From assembly GCA_046329535.1 (NCBI GenBank), contig JAXLUN010000001.1, forward strand, positions 682,001 through 746,000: a stretch of 64,000 nucleotides of DNA. Reading direction: 5' to 3'. The notes beneath the pieces were generated by a model, which saw only the letters and a program-made list of their open reading frames with translations, was not told the origin of the DNA and ran no database searches. Positions 53,864-62,911 of the stretch are shown piece by piece; the first letter of the stretch is position 1; every line of letters starts with the position of its first letter. The position numbers and the translations under genes were made by a program. This stretch comes from Bog-950 sp046329535 (lineage in GTDB: Bacteria; Bacteroidota; Bacteroidia; Chitinophagales; LD1).

Positions 53864-54798
53864 GCAATCCCGCCAAAATTCTAATAACAGATGACGTGCA
53901 TCCGCTACTCAAAGAAGGACTGGAGCGCGATGGTTTTGTAGTAGACGAACGGGCGAATATTACCAGAGAAGAAGTTTTGCAAATTGCATCTACCTATTAC
54001 GGCATTGTCATTAACAGCAGAATTGTAGCAGACAAAGAGCTATTGGATAAGGCAACTGGTTTAAAATTTGTTTGTCGTGCTGGCTCAGGTTTGGAAGTAA
54101 TTGACTTAAAGTTTGCCAAGGCAAGAAATATTATCGCTTTTAACTCACCGGAGGGGAATAGGAATGCAGTGGCGGAACATGCCTTGGGTATGTTACTGAA
54201 TATCATGAATAATATCACACGCTCTTACACGCAGGTAAAAAATAAACAGTGGATTAGAGAAGCAAATCGCGGCAGCGAGTTGAGAGGAAAAACCGTAGGT
54301 TTAATTGCCTATGGCAATACGGCACAATCACTGGCCAAATTACTTATCGGTTTTAACGTTACCCTTCTTGCATACGACAAATATTATCATGGTTTTACTA
54401 ATGATTTTGTGCACGAATCATCGCTTGAAGATATTTTTGATAAATGTGATGTCGTTAGTATACACCTACCACTCACACCGGAAACGGATCATATGATTGA
54501 CTATAAATTTCTTTCATCTTTTCGCAGACCTATATGGCTTATCAATACATCTCGGGGAAAAGTTCTTAAAACGAGTGATTTGATAAGATGTATTGAGGAG
54601 CGTAGGGTTCTTTCTGCCGCACTTGACGTACTTGAAAACGAAAGTTTGAACGCACTTAGCGAGGAACAAGAAAAAAGTTTCAACCAGCTTATTCAGGATA
54701 ATCGCATTCTCATTACACCTCATATTGCCGGTTGGACACATGAAAGCAAACGGAAAATTGCGGAGGTTTTACTTGACAAAATCCGCTCTATTAGTTAA
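53860..54798 (+). CDS. D-2-hydroxyacid dehydrogenase (phosphoglycerate-dehydrogenase-like)
   Basis: 312 residues with the D-isomer 2-hydroxyacid dehydrogenase fold. NAVAEHALGMLL precedes the nucleotide region. The nucleotide-binding loop reads GLIAYGNTAQSLA instead of GxGxxG: the second glycine is alanine and the third is also alanine. The catalytic set is complete: NTSRGK (Arg), DVLENE (Glu) and HIAGWT (His). It may be a serine-pathway enzyme (SerA type) or act on another 2-hydroxyacid. It overlaps rsmA by four bases. Confidence 0.85.
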   Translation: MSNPAKILITDDVHPLLKEGLERDGFVVDERANITREEVLQIASTYYGIVINSRIVADKELLDKATGLKFVCRAGSGLEVIDLKFAKARNIIAFNSPEGNRNAVAEHALGMLLNIMNNITRSYTQVKNKQWIREANRGSELRGKTVGLIAYGNTAQSLAKLLIGFNVTLLAYDKYYHGFTNDFVHESSLEDIFDKCDVVSIHLPLTPETDHMIDYKFLSSFRRPIWLINTSRGKVLKTSDLIRCIEERRVLSAALDVLENESLNALSEEQEKSFNQLIQDNRILITPHIAGWTHESKRKIAEVLLDKIRSIS

Positions 54799-54869
54799 AA
54801 TCATTTTGAACACATTTTAACTAGTTCAAATCAACTTGCAACTTTCAGGTAAAGGGTTATTTTCATCTT

Positions 54870-55850
54870 GTGATTTTACTTCGCCATACTTTTTTTTTAG
54901 TGTTTTTACTGTTTCTGTATGTAGCTGGGAATGCCCAGTCAGAACCTCAGTTCACTCATTACATGTATAGCAGATATTTGTTTAATCCCGCTTGTGCAGG
55001 TAGTGAAGATGTGTTGGAAGTATCAGCCCTCCATAGAAGTCAATATGTTGGTCTCACAAATCGGTTCATCGCATCTCAGGGACTAAATGTCAATATTCCC
55101 ATCTATGCCATTAGCTCAGGTATCGGTGTTACAGTGATTAATGACTTCATTGCGCTTCAAAGAACTACATATGCGGCACTAAACTACGACTATCGAAAGA
55201 AGTTCAGTTGGGGCAAAATGGGTGTTGGTTTAGGATTGGGTCTTGTTCAGTCGTCTATTAATGGAGCTGAGCTAAGAGCTTCTGAAGGTGACTATAGTAC
55301 GGGTATTAATCACAACGATGATATTTTGCCTGTCAATCTTCAACAAGGCATAGCACCTGATCTTTCTTTTGGTATTTATTTTAACACCGAAAAGTATTTT
55401 GCGGGTGCCAGTATTAATCATATTGCATTTTCATCAGCAAAGATTAATGCAACAGGAGCTAATAGCCGATTAAATTTTTCGAGAAATTTGTTTTTCACCG
55501 GTGGGTATGAATTTAAGTTGAGCAGTAAACTTCATTTAATGCCTTCAGCTTTGATTAAATCAGATTTGAAAAAGGTTCAGGTTGATGTTGCAGCAACCTT
55601 CACTATTATTGATAATGTTTTAACCGGTATTTCATTTAGAGGATATACTCGCAAAACTGTTGATGCGTTAGCTCTTTTTCTCGGGTTCAGATACAAAGGT
55701 GTTCAGCTTGTTTATTCTTTCGATGCGAATCTATCGTATCTAACTAAGTTCAACACAGGTTCACACGAGATAAGTTTGAGCTATCGTTATCCATTACATA
55801 AAAAAGAATCCAAGGGTTATTTTTATTACAATCCCCGGTACAATATGTAG
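54870..55850 (+). CDS. PorP/SprF-like type IX secretion membrane protein
   Basis: 326 residues. It has a signal peptide (about 1-23, FLVFLLFLYVAGNAQ), then the family signature of N-terminal text QFTHYMYSRYLFNPACAG, and a beta-barrel pattern to the C-terminus. PorP/SprF proteins are outer-membrane anchors that tie type B CTD cargo or adhesins to the T9SS. The GTG start at 54870 gives the expected signal peptide. It lies just upstream of gldK, the usual place in this phylum. A type B CTD adhesin is encoded at 62912-64000. Confidence 0.88.
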   Translation: MILLRHTFFLVFLLFLYVAGNAQSEPQFTHYMYSRYLFNPACAGSEDVLEVSALHRSQYVGLTNRFIASQGLNVNIPIYAISSGIGVTVINDFIALQRTTYAALNYDYRKKFSWGKMGVGLGLGLVQSSINGAELRASEGDYSTGINHNDDILPVNLQQGIAPDLSFGIYFNTEKYFAGASINHIAFSSAKINATGANSRLNFSRNLFFTGGYEFKLSSKLHLMPSALIKSDLKKVQVDVAATFTIIDNVLTGISFRGYTRKTVDALALFLGFRYKGVQLVYSFDANLSYLTKFNTGSHEISLSYRYPLHKKESKGYFYYNPRYNM

Positions 55851-55934
55851 ACGTTTATTTACGTTGTATCTGTAACAAAAGGGGGCTTAAAGCCGTAACC
55901 GATATAGGGGGAGTAGAATTTTTTTTAATTTTTT

Positions 55935-55962
55935 TTGTAAAAGCAAAAACTGTTTATATTTA
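55935..55962 (+). promoter_or_regulatory. Candidate promoter of the gldKLMN operon
   Basis: TTG at 55935 is followed after 17 bases by TATATTTA (55955-55962), one mismatch from TAnnTTTG. It lies 44 bases before the gldK ATG in an AT-rich interval. Confidence 0.38.
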
Positions 55963-56006
55963 CGCTCTTTAAAATTTCAAGGGGAAAAACTATCAAAAAC
56001 TAAAAC

Positions 56007-57263
56007 ATGAAAAATTTACAAGGTTTTCTAAGCAAAGCTTCACTCGCGCTTTTGCTTTTTGTTGCAGGTTGTAAAGGGGGATACAACGGGCAACTTTTAG
56101 GAGAACTCGATCGTCCTAAGTGGAATCCGATTACTCCTTATGGGATGGTATTTATTCCGTCTGGTGTTTTACATATCGGACCTAGCGATCAGGATGTTAA
56201 TGCCACATCTCAGGCCCGTTCCAAACAAGTATCAATTGTGGGCTTCTACATGGACGACACAGAAATTACCAATAACGAGTATCGTCAATTTATCAACTTC
56301 GTTCGGGATTCTGTTGCGCACTCCCTTTTAGAACACACCTCCGAAAACGGAGAGGGTAAAACTCAACTAGATTGGGACAAGAAGATTGAATGGAGCGGTA
56401 AAGAGAAGAATGAGCAGTTGGAAGAGATTTATCTTGCAGAAAACGAAAGAGTATGGGGCAGAAAAGAGCTTGACCTGCGTAAAATGAAATACGATTATGA
56501 GTGGTTTGACTACAAGGCAGCTTCAATGACTAAAAACAGAGGTAAGGCAAGAACAAGTTTTATACATAAAGAATCTTGTGATGTTTATCCGGACACCTTG
56601 GTATGGGTTAGAGATTTCTCTTACTCTTATAACGAGCCAATGACCCGTAACTATTTCCATCATCCTGCTTTTGATGATTATCCTGTGGTTGGTGTTACAT
56701 GGCATCAGGCCAATTACTTAACTTTGGAGAACGAGGCTTTGGGAAGATTACAGAACTCCTAGAGGAGAGCCTCTAATGGATATATTCCGTCTTCCAACTG
56801 AACATGAGTGGGAATATGCTGCACGTGGAGGCAAAAAAATGGCCTTATCCTTGGGGAGGCCCTTACGTTAGAAATTCAAAGGGATGTATTTTAGCTAACT
56901 TAAACCAGGTAGAGGTAACTATCCAGAAGATGGTGGTTTCTACACAGTAAGACAGATGCTTATTGGCCCAATGACTATGGCCTTTACTGTATGGCTGGCA
57001 ATGTCTGCGGAGTGGACATCTTCTGCTTTCTATGAAAACTCTTACTCATTCATCCACGATCTGAATCCCGATATTCGCTATGATGCAGAGAAATCAGAGC
57101 CTGAGGCTATGAAGTAAAGGTAATTCGTGGTGGTTCATGGAAAGACATCGGATACTACATTGAAAATGGAACTCGCCATTGGGAATATGCCGATTCAGCT
57201 AAATCTTACGTTGGTTTTAGGTGTATCACTACATTCTTAGGAAGAGATATCACTGACCAATAA
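56007..57263 (+). pseudogene. gldK: gldK, T9SS lipoprotein, broken by six apparent indels in this sequence
   Basis: GldK/PorK is the outer-membrane lipoprotein that forms the T9SS ring with GldN. The first about 240 residues are in frame: lipobox FVAGC (Cys22), then the formylglycine-generating-enzyme-like fold with FYMDDTEITNNEYR. From about 56,720 the frame shifts six times, near 56719-56725, 56833-56839 (seven A, six expected), 56899-56903, 56949-56953, 57003-57007 and 57112-57116. Once corrected, the text keeps RLPTEHEWEYAARGG, GLYCMAGNV, RGGSWKDIG and GFRC in the right order to a TAA at 57261-57263, giving about 418 residues. Sequence error is likelier than decay. Confidence 0.85.
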
Positions 57264-57273
57264 TCTAGGTCAT

Positions 57274-57281
57274 TATTTTTG
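57274..57281 (+). promoter_or_regulatory. Possible internal -7 box ahead of gldL
   Basis: TATTTTTG fits TAnnTTTG. It lies in the 96-base gldK-gldL gap, 78 bases before the gldL ATG. Without a -33 TTG it is only a weak candidate for an internal promoter. Confidence 0.2.
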
Positions 57282-57359
57282 CAAGTTTCATTTTTACATT
57301 AAAAGTCTTTTTATTCAAAACCCTTATAATCATTAATTTAATCTTAAAAACTAAAAACC

Positions 57360-58009
57360 ATGGCTCAGAAGAAATCGTTTTTTGAAAATGCTTCAGGAAA
57401 AAGAATTTTAAATTATGTATACAGCTGGGGCGCTGCTATAGTAATCTTAGGTGCGCTTTTTAAAATCTTACACTTACCAGGCGCTAACTTAATGCTTATG
57501 GTAGGTATGGGTACAGAGGTTATTATCTTTATCATTTCTGGATTTGAACCACAGCATGACACTCTTCCGGATTATCGTTGGGAGAACGTTTATCCAGAAT
57601 TGGCTTCTGAGGTTCCGTCTGCAAAGTGGACAGTAAAAGCCATTAACTCAACAATTAGATCAAATGCTTAGCGAAGCAAAAGTCGGTCCTGAGTTGATTA
57701 ACAGCTTAGGCAAAGGATTTACCTCTTTGGGACAAAGTGTTAGCAAATTGAATGATCTTACAGATGCTACTGTAGCAGCAAATGATTTTTCTAAAAACGC
57801 TAAGAACGCTTCTGGACAAATTACAACATTTGCTCAAGCAAGCTGCAGGTGCAACTACCGCTGTATCTCAAATCGGAGCAACAGCTCAGGTTCTTACAGA
57901 GACGGCTGCTGATGCAACTAAGATGAAAGATAATTTAGCCGCGTTAAACAAAAACCTGGCATCTCTTAATCAGGTTTATGGTAACATGTTATCTGCAATG
58001 AAGGCTTAA
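57360..58009 (+). pseudogene. gldL: gldL, T9SS motor subunit, broken by two apparent indels
   Basis: GldL is the inner-membrane protein that with GldM forms the proton-driven T9SS/gliding motor. Two N-terminal helices are seen (AAIVILGALFKIL and LMLMVGMGTEVIIFIISG), with a membrane glutamate in the second (GTEVI). The frame is lost near 57651-57654 (the next frame gives LDQMLSEAKVGPELI) and again near 57836-57842 (the third frame gives AAGATTAVSQIGATAQ). After correction the protein is about 215 residues, the normal size, with a coiled-coil cytoplasmic tail. The gldM gene follows by 41 bases. Confidence 0.85.
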
Positions 58010-58050
58010 TTTTAATCTATAGTTTAACCCAAAAAGAAAAAACATATAAA

Positions 58051-59672
58051 ATGGCAGGTGGTAAATTAACGCCAAGGCAGAAGATGATTAACATGATGTA
58101 CCTCGTGTTAACAGCCCTTCTAGCACTTAACGTATCAACAGAGGTTTTGAACGCTTTTCACTTAGTAAATGAAGGTCTTCAAAACTCTAACGGGTCATTA
58201 AGTGAAAAGAATAACGGGATATATAAAGCCTTTCAAAAGCAACTGGATACAGAACCGGCTAAGGCAAAACCTTTGTTTGATAAAGCACAGAAGCTAAAGC
58301 CGTAGCAACAGAACTTTACGATTTATTGGAGACGTATAAAAAGAAAATTATCGAGCAAGCTAAAATTAACCCAGAGACTGGAGATTTGGAGCAGCGTGAT
58401 AATGTAGACATACCAACCAAATTGTTTGTAGAAGAAGGAGAGGGAATAAAGAATGGGAAAGGACTCCAAAAAAAGATAGTTGAAACAAGAGAAAAACTAC
58501 TATCACTCATCGAAGAGAAAGATCGTCCCAATTTTTCATTGTCTTTAAACGGAGAAGTACCTAAATTAAAGGGTACTGAGAAAAATGCTACTTGGGAATT
58601 TGCAACATTTAATCATGTTCCTGCAACAGCAGCATTAACTATTCTATCTAAATTCCAGAATGATGCTAAAAGCGCTGAAGGTGCCGTGATTGAATATTTG
58701 ATTAAAAAGATCGGTGAAACGGATTTTAAATTCACTGATTTGGCAGCTAAAATCATTGCCCCGTCAAGTTATATCATGCAGGGGCAGGCCTACAAGGCCG
58801 ATATCTTCTTAGCGGCATTCAACGCATCACAACAACCGGAGGTATTCTTAGGTCCGATAGGTGGATTTAAACGCAATCCAGACGGAAGCTATGACAAAAA
58901 GGATTCTCCAGATGCTTTGCCGGCTGGTTTTTCTGAAGGCGGTAAAATGAAAGCTGAGGGCGGAATGGGTAAATTAGAACAAGGAGGATCTGGTGTAGGA
59001 GAAAGAAAATACACAGGTATCATTCGTGTAAAAAACCCTACTGGCGGTTATACATTCTATCCGTTTGAAGGTTCTTACCAGGTGGCAGCTAAAGCTGTGG
59101 TGGTATCTCCAATAAAGATGAATGTTCTTTATATTGGGGTAGATAATCCAATGAAAATTTCTGTACCCGGGGTGGGACAAGGTGATGTTTCTGCCTCTTT
59201 GGCTGGCGCAGGAACTTTGAGCAAAAACTCAGATGGAACTTATACTGCCAATGTTACAGGCGTAGGTAAATGCCAGATTAATGTATCTGCTAAGATAGAA
59301 GGAAAAGTTCAGTCTATGGGGTCAGAAGAGTTTCGTATTAAACGTATTCCGGATCCTGTTCCAATGACAAGTGGGAAGTTAAGAGGGGGAAATGTTCAAT
59401 CCGGAACAATGAAAGCGCAATCTGGTATCTTGGCTCTGTTGGAAAACTTCGATTTCGATGCTCGCTTTAATGTTGTTAGTTTCCAAATGGTATTCTCTTC
59501 AAAGGGGGAAATTTTTAAAGCAGAATCGCCAGGTCCTGGATTTACCGCTCAGATGAAAGGGTTCATTGACAGAGCTAAACCTAAGGATATCATTTTTATC
59601 GATGAAATTAAGGTCGTAGGACCTGATAAGCAGCCACGTAAACTAGGCCAGATTGCATTTACCATTATCTAA
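58051..59672 (+). pseudogene. gldM: gldM, T9SS motor periplasmic stalk, broken by one apparent deletion
   Basis: GldM spans the periplasm and couples the GldL motor to GldK/GldN. The N-terminal helix is MINMMYLVLTALLALNVS. The frame breaks near 58288-58292 (CAG-AAG where CAG-GAA is expected). Adding one base joins DKAQ to AKAVATELYDLLETY and restores a single protein of about 540 residues ending at 59672. The rest, including the GldM beta-domains (GNVQSGTMKAQSG and FDFDARFNVVSFQM), is open. Size and content match intact family members. Confidence 0.87.
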
Positions 59673-59682
59673 AATTAAGATC

Positions 59683-60504
59683 ATGTTTAAAAAAGAGAAA
59701 ATATTTTTTGCTGTAACTATGCTTTTCGTTGGTTCAGTGTTAGCTCAGGAGCCATTAGATGGTGCATGGGTAAAGACTACAACCAAAGAAAAAGAAGTTA
59801 TCCCCTACGATTATATACGTGAGGCAGATGTATTCTGGGCAAAGCGTATTTGGAGAATGATAGATGTTCGTGAAAAGATGAACCTCCCTTTCAAATACCC
59901 TCAGCAACCTCTTATTGAGATATTGCACACAGCAGCAAAGAATGGCGAAATTACAGTTTATGACCCCGCAGTAGTAGACGCAGATCAGTTTAAACAAGTA
60001 ATGAGTGTGGAGGATGTTAAAAAACTGGGAACTCGTATAGACACTGTTATGCAAATTAACCCAATCACACTCGAAGAAGAGCAAGTTATTCAGAAAAACG
60101 AACTTACATGGGATAAGATTGTTAAGTATCGTGTGAAAGAGGACTGGTTCTTTGATGAAGAAACATCAACTATGATGTGCCGTGTAATAGGTATAGCGCC
60201 AATTATGGAGGATTATGATGCCTCTGGTAACTATCGTGGTGATATGACTATGTATTGGTTATACTATCCTGATTTGAGACCAATTCTAGCTAAATATGAG
60301 GTATACAATCCTAAAAACGATGCTGTAAGAATGAGTTGGGAAGATATTTTTGAAGCTCGTATTTTCGAAACTTATATCTACAAGGAGAGTAATGTCTACG
60401 ACAGAAATATACAGGAGTATGCAACTGGTATGGACGCCCTTTTGGAAAGTGATAAGGTTAAGTATGACAACTTTAACTTTGAGCATGATCTTTGGAATTA
60501 CTAG
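59683..60504 (+). CDS. gldN: Gliding motility / T9SS protein GldN
   Basis: About 273 residues with a signal peptide (FFAVTMLFVGSVLAQ) and the family text DVFWAKRIWRMIDVREKMN followed by LPFKYP. GldN/PorN is periplasmic and forms the ring with GldK. I chose the ATG at 59683; a longer frame begins inside gldM. It is intact, unlike the three genes before it, and is followed by a terminator, so it closes the operon. Confidence 0.92.
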   Translation: MFKKEKIFFAVTMLFVGSVLAQEPLDGAWVKTTTKEKEVIPYDYIREADVFWAKRIWRMIDVREKMNLPFKYPQQPLIEILHTAAKNGEITVYDPAVVDADQFKQVMSVEDVKKLGTRIDTVMQINPITLEEEQVIQKNELTWDKIVKYRVKEDWFFDEETSTMMCRVIGIAPIMEDYDASGNYRGDMTMYWLYYPDLRPILAKYEVYNPKNDAVRMSWEDIFEARIFETYIYKESNVYDRNIQEYATGMDALLESDKVKYDNFNFEHDLWNY

Positions 60505-60525
60505 AATTGCAATAGATTAATAAAT

Positions 60526-60558
60526 ACGCCTCGCACTTTGCGGGGCGTTTTGTTTTTT
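60526..60558 (+). terminator. Intrinsic terminator of the gldKLMN operon
   Basis: A 9-bp stem with one wobble (ACGCCTCGC at 60526-60534, GCGGGGCGT at 60540-60548), a 5-base loop and a following T tract, 22 bases after the gldN stop. Confidence 0.88.
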
Positions 60559-60586
60559 TGATTAGTTAATTGAAGCAGTATATATT

Positions 60587-60615
60587 TTGAATTGTCGCTA
60601 ATACGGCTATATTTG
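60587..60615 (+). promoter_or_regulatory. Bacteroidota-type promoter of the DUF177-rpmF operon
   Basis: TTG (60587-60589) is followed after 18 bases by TATATTTG (60608-60615), a near-exact consensus promoter. The predicted transcript start is near 60622, giving a leader of about 70 bases before the DUF177 ATG. Confidence 0.62.
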
Positions 60616-60692
60616 CCGTCCTTTTTCGTTACTTGCTGTAGAGTTGTTTGAAAGTTATATGTGCGAAAAACTTGGTAACATTAAATTGCTGA

Positions 60693-61223
60693 ATGGTGAA
60701 GGGATTAAGAGAGTTTGAAATTGCCTATGTTGGTCTTAAGGTTGGAATTCACACATTCTATTACGAAATTGATTCCAGCTTTTTCAAGCACTTTAAAGAG
60801 TCTCTGATTCAAGAATGCGATGTAAAGGTTCGCCTAGATTTCGAAAAAAAGGAAACGTTCTTTATCTTAAACTTTTTTGTAGATGGCTTTGTGAATGTAG
60901 AATGTGATCGTTGTTTGACTCCCTTTAATAAAGTTATTTTCGGTGATTTTACCTGTTATATTAAGTTTGCGGAAGATCCTGAGAAAATGGGGGAAGAACC
61001 AGATGTGATTTATATAGGTAGAGAGGAATCGCTTATTGATGTATCACAGTTAGTTTACGAGTATATAAATTTATGTCTGCCAATAAAAAAAATAGGATGT
61101 GAAAATCCTGGTAAGGAGCCACAATGTAATTTGGAAACGCTAAAGTTTCTTGTGAATGGAAATGAAAATGAGAGTAATGAAAATGACCCTCGCTGGGAAG
61201 TTTTAAAGAACTTAAAGAATTAA
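60693..61223 (+). CDS. DUF177 (YceD) family protein
   Basis: 176 residues of the DUF177/YceD family, usually encoded just before rpmF. It has the CxxC pair in VECDRCLTPF and later cysteines (GCENPGKEPQC) that may bind zinc. E. coli YceD and plant DUF177 affect rRNA (23S) accumulation. The ATG at 60693 gives the expected N-terminus. It is 47 bases upstream of rpmF and shares its promoter. Confidence 0.88.
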   Translation: MVKGLREFEIAYVGLKVGIHTFYYEIDSSFFKHFKESLIQECDVKVRLDFEKKETFFILNFFVDGFVNVECDRCLTPFNKVIFGDFTCYIKFAEDPEKMGEEPDVIYIGREESLIDVSQLVYEYINLCLPIKKIGCENPGKEPQCNLETLKFLVNGNENESNENDPRWEVLKNLKN

Positions 61224-61270
61224 TAAATCGCAATTAAAGACATTAAAAACAAAATTTAAATATATAGACC

Positions 61271-61459
61271 ATGCCAAATCCTAAACATAGAATCTCTAAA
61301 GCAAGAAGAGATAAAAGAAGAACACACTACAAGGCAGAAGCTCCTACAACTGGAATAGATCAGACGACTGGAGAAGCGCATTTAATGCATCGTGCCCACT
61401 GGAGTGAGGAAAAGTTAATGTATCGCGGAAAAGTGGTATTAGAAAAGGTTAAGAAATAG
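61271..61459 (+). CDS. rpmF: 50S ribosomal protein L32
   Basis: 62 residues, basic. It opens with the conserved bL32 text MPNPKHRISKARRDKRRTHY. bL32 is part of the 50S subunit. This copy lacks the cysteine zinc-ribbon found in some bL32 forms. A clear terminator lies 20 bases downstream. Confidence 0.97.
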   Translation: MPNPKHRISKARRDKRRTHYKAEAPTTGIDQTTGEAHLMHRAHWSEEKLMYRGKVVLEKVKK

Positions 61460-61479
61460 AGGTAAGGAAGTAATTTCTC

Positions 61480-61511
61480 CCCCCATTGGCTCTTGCCGGT
61501 GGGGGTTTTTT
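61480..61511 (+). terminator. Intrinsic terminator of the DUF177-rpmF operon
   Basis: An 11-bp stem with two wobbles (arms 61480-61490 and 61495-61505) has a 4-base loop and a run of six T. Confidence 0.88.
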
Positions 61512-61542
61512 GTTTATGGTAATTTTATGCTAAGGCGACAGT

Positions 61543-62898
61543 ATGTTTAGGAGCAGTATATATATAGATAAGGCAAAACAGATAGTAAAACTTGCCATGC
61601 CTATTATTGCCGGTCAGCTGGGTCAGGTATTAATGGGTTTTTTTGATACAATTCAGATTGGAGCAATGGGGCACGAATACATAGCAGCCTCCGGATTTGC
61701 GAATGGTATATATTGGATGACAATATTACTCGGAATGGGAATTTTGTTCGCAGTATCCCCTTTAGTTAGTAAGGCTTTCGGTGAGCAAAGAGGATATCGT
61801 AGTATTGGTGTACTTAAGGCTAGCCTCTGGGTGTCGCTTGCACTTACTTTTATCTTTATGATCATTATTTTCATCATTGCTGAGAACCTTACCTTGTTCA
61901 GGCATAGTGAAACCGATAATTTGTTGGGCCATAAATTTCTGGGAATAGTGAACTATTCAACAGGATTCGTATTTCTATTCATGGCTGTGAAACAGTTTTT
62001 GGATGGAATGGGGCGTACGAAAATAGGGATGCAGATTACTGTAGCAGGTCTGATAATGAATTGTATACTTAATTGGGTTTTGATATATGGTAAGATCGGA
62101 TTTCCAAAGTTGGGTATTGAAGGTGCGGCAATTGCAAATACACTTTCACGTGGAGCTATGTGTATAGCGATTTTAATATTTATATGGAAAGATGCTGAAG
62201 TAGTAAGATTGAGAAAAGAATATAAGATTCATGGAGAGAAAAGCAGTAAGAGCATTCTACCAATATTGATTATAGGAATACCTGCCGGATTACAGTTTTT
62301 TTGGGAAGTTGCTGCGTTTACAGCCGGACAAGTGATGAGTGGATGGATTAGTACTTCTGCAGAGGCAGCTCATATGATTGCAATTGGATTGGCATCTATT
62401 ACTTTTATGGTATTGACCGGTATTTCTTCTGCAGGGACCATATTGATAGGATATGCTTATGGTGCTAAAAATAAGAGTGATATTCGGCTTTCAGGTTATA
62501 TCGTATTTCTAATTGCGTTACTCATAGAGGTGATTTTTGCCCTTGTGTTTTTAAGCTGTCATTCGATTTTGCCCAGACTTTACACGGATGATATGGATGT
62601 AATTTCCATCGCTTCAGGCATGCTGATTTATGGAGCCTTTTTTCAAATAAGTGATGGATTACAGGCCGTTGCAGCTGGTGCATTAAGAGGTATGCAGGAT
62701 GTTAAATACCCCGCACTAATAGCGTTTATATCTTATTGGATTGTGATGGCGCCACTATGCTACTATCTGGCGTTTACTTTAGAGATGGGATTAAAAGGTA
62801 TTTGGATTGGTTTTATAGTTGGTTTAACAGTAGCCGCGTTGTTGCAATTAATCAGATTTCAATACCGGATAAACAATATCAAATTTGATACTGCTTAA
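61543..62898 (+). CDS. MATE family efflux transporter
   Basis: A 451-residue NorM-type antiporter with 12 helices. Conserved text includes PIIAGQLGQVLMGFFDTIQIGAMG at the start and GLKGIWIGFIVGL near the end, each at the equivalent place of a family helix. It exports cationic compounds using sodium or protons. It stands on its own after the rpmF terminator, and no promoter box of the consensus form was found. Confidence 0.93.
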   Translation: MFRSSIYIDKAKQIVKLAMPIIAGQLGQVLMGFFDTIQIGAMGHEYIAASGFANGIYWMTILLGMGILFAVSPLVSKAFGEQRGYRSIGVLKASLWVSLALTFIFMIIIFIIAENLTLFRHSETDNLLGHKFLGIVNYSTGFVFLFMAVKQFLDGMGRTKIGMQITVAGLIMNCILNWVLIYGKIGFPKLGIEGAAIANTLSRGAMCIAILIFIWKDAEVVRLRKEYKIHGEKSSKSILPILIIGIPAGLQFFWEVAAFTAGQVMSGWISTSAEAAHMIAIGLASITFMVLTGISSAGTILIGYAYGAKNKSDIRLSGYIVFLIALLIEVIFALVFLSCHSILPRLYTDDMDVISIASGMLIYGAFFQISDGLQAVAAGALRGMQDVKYPALIAFISYWIVMAPLCYYLAFTLEMGLKGIWIGFIVGLTVAALLQLIRFQYRINNIKFDTA

Positions 62899-62911
62899 CC
62901 GGTATCATTGA

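Noticed and set aside
56007..58292. Programmed frameshifting in gldKLM
   Set aside because: Nine shifts of mixed sign in three genes do not fit programmed frameshifting, which normally uses one slippery site.
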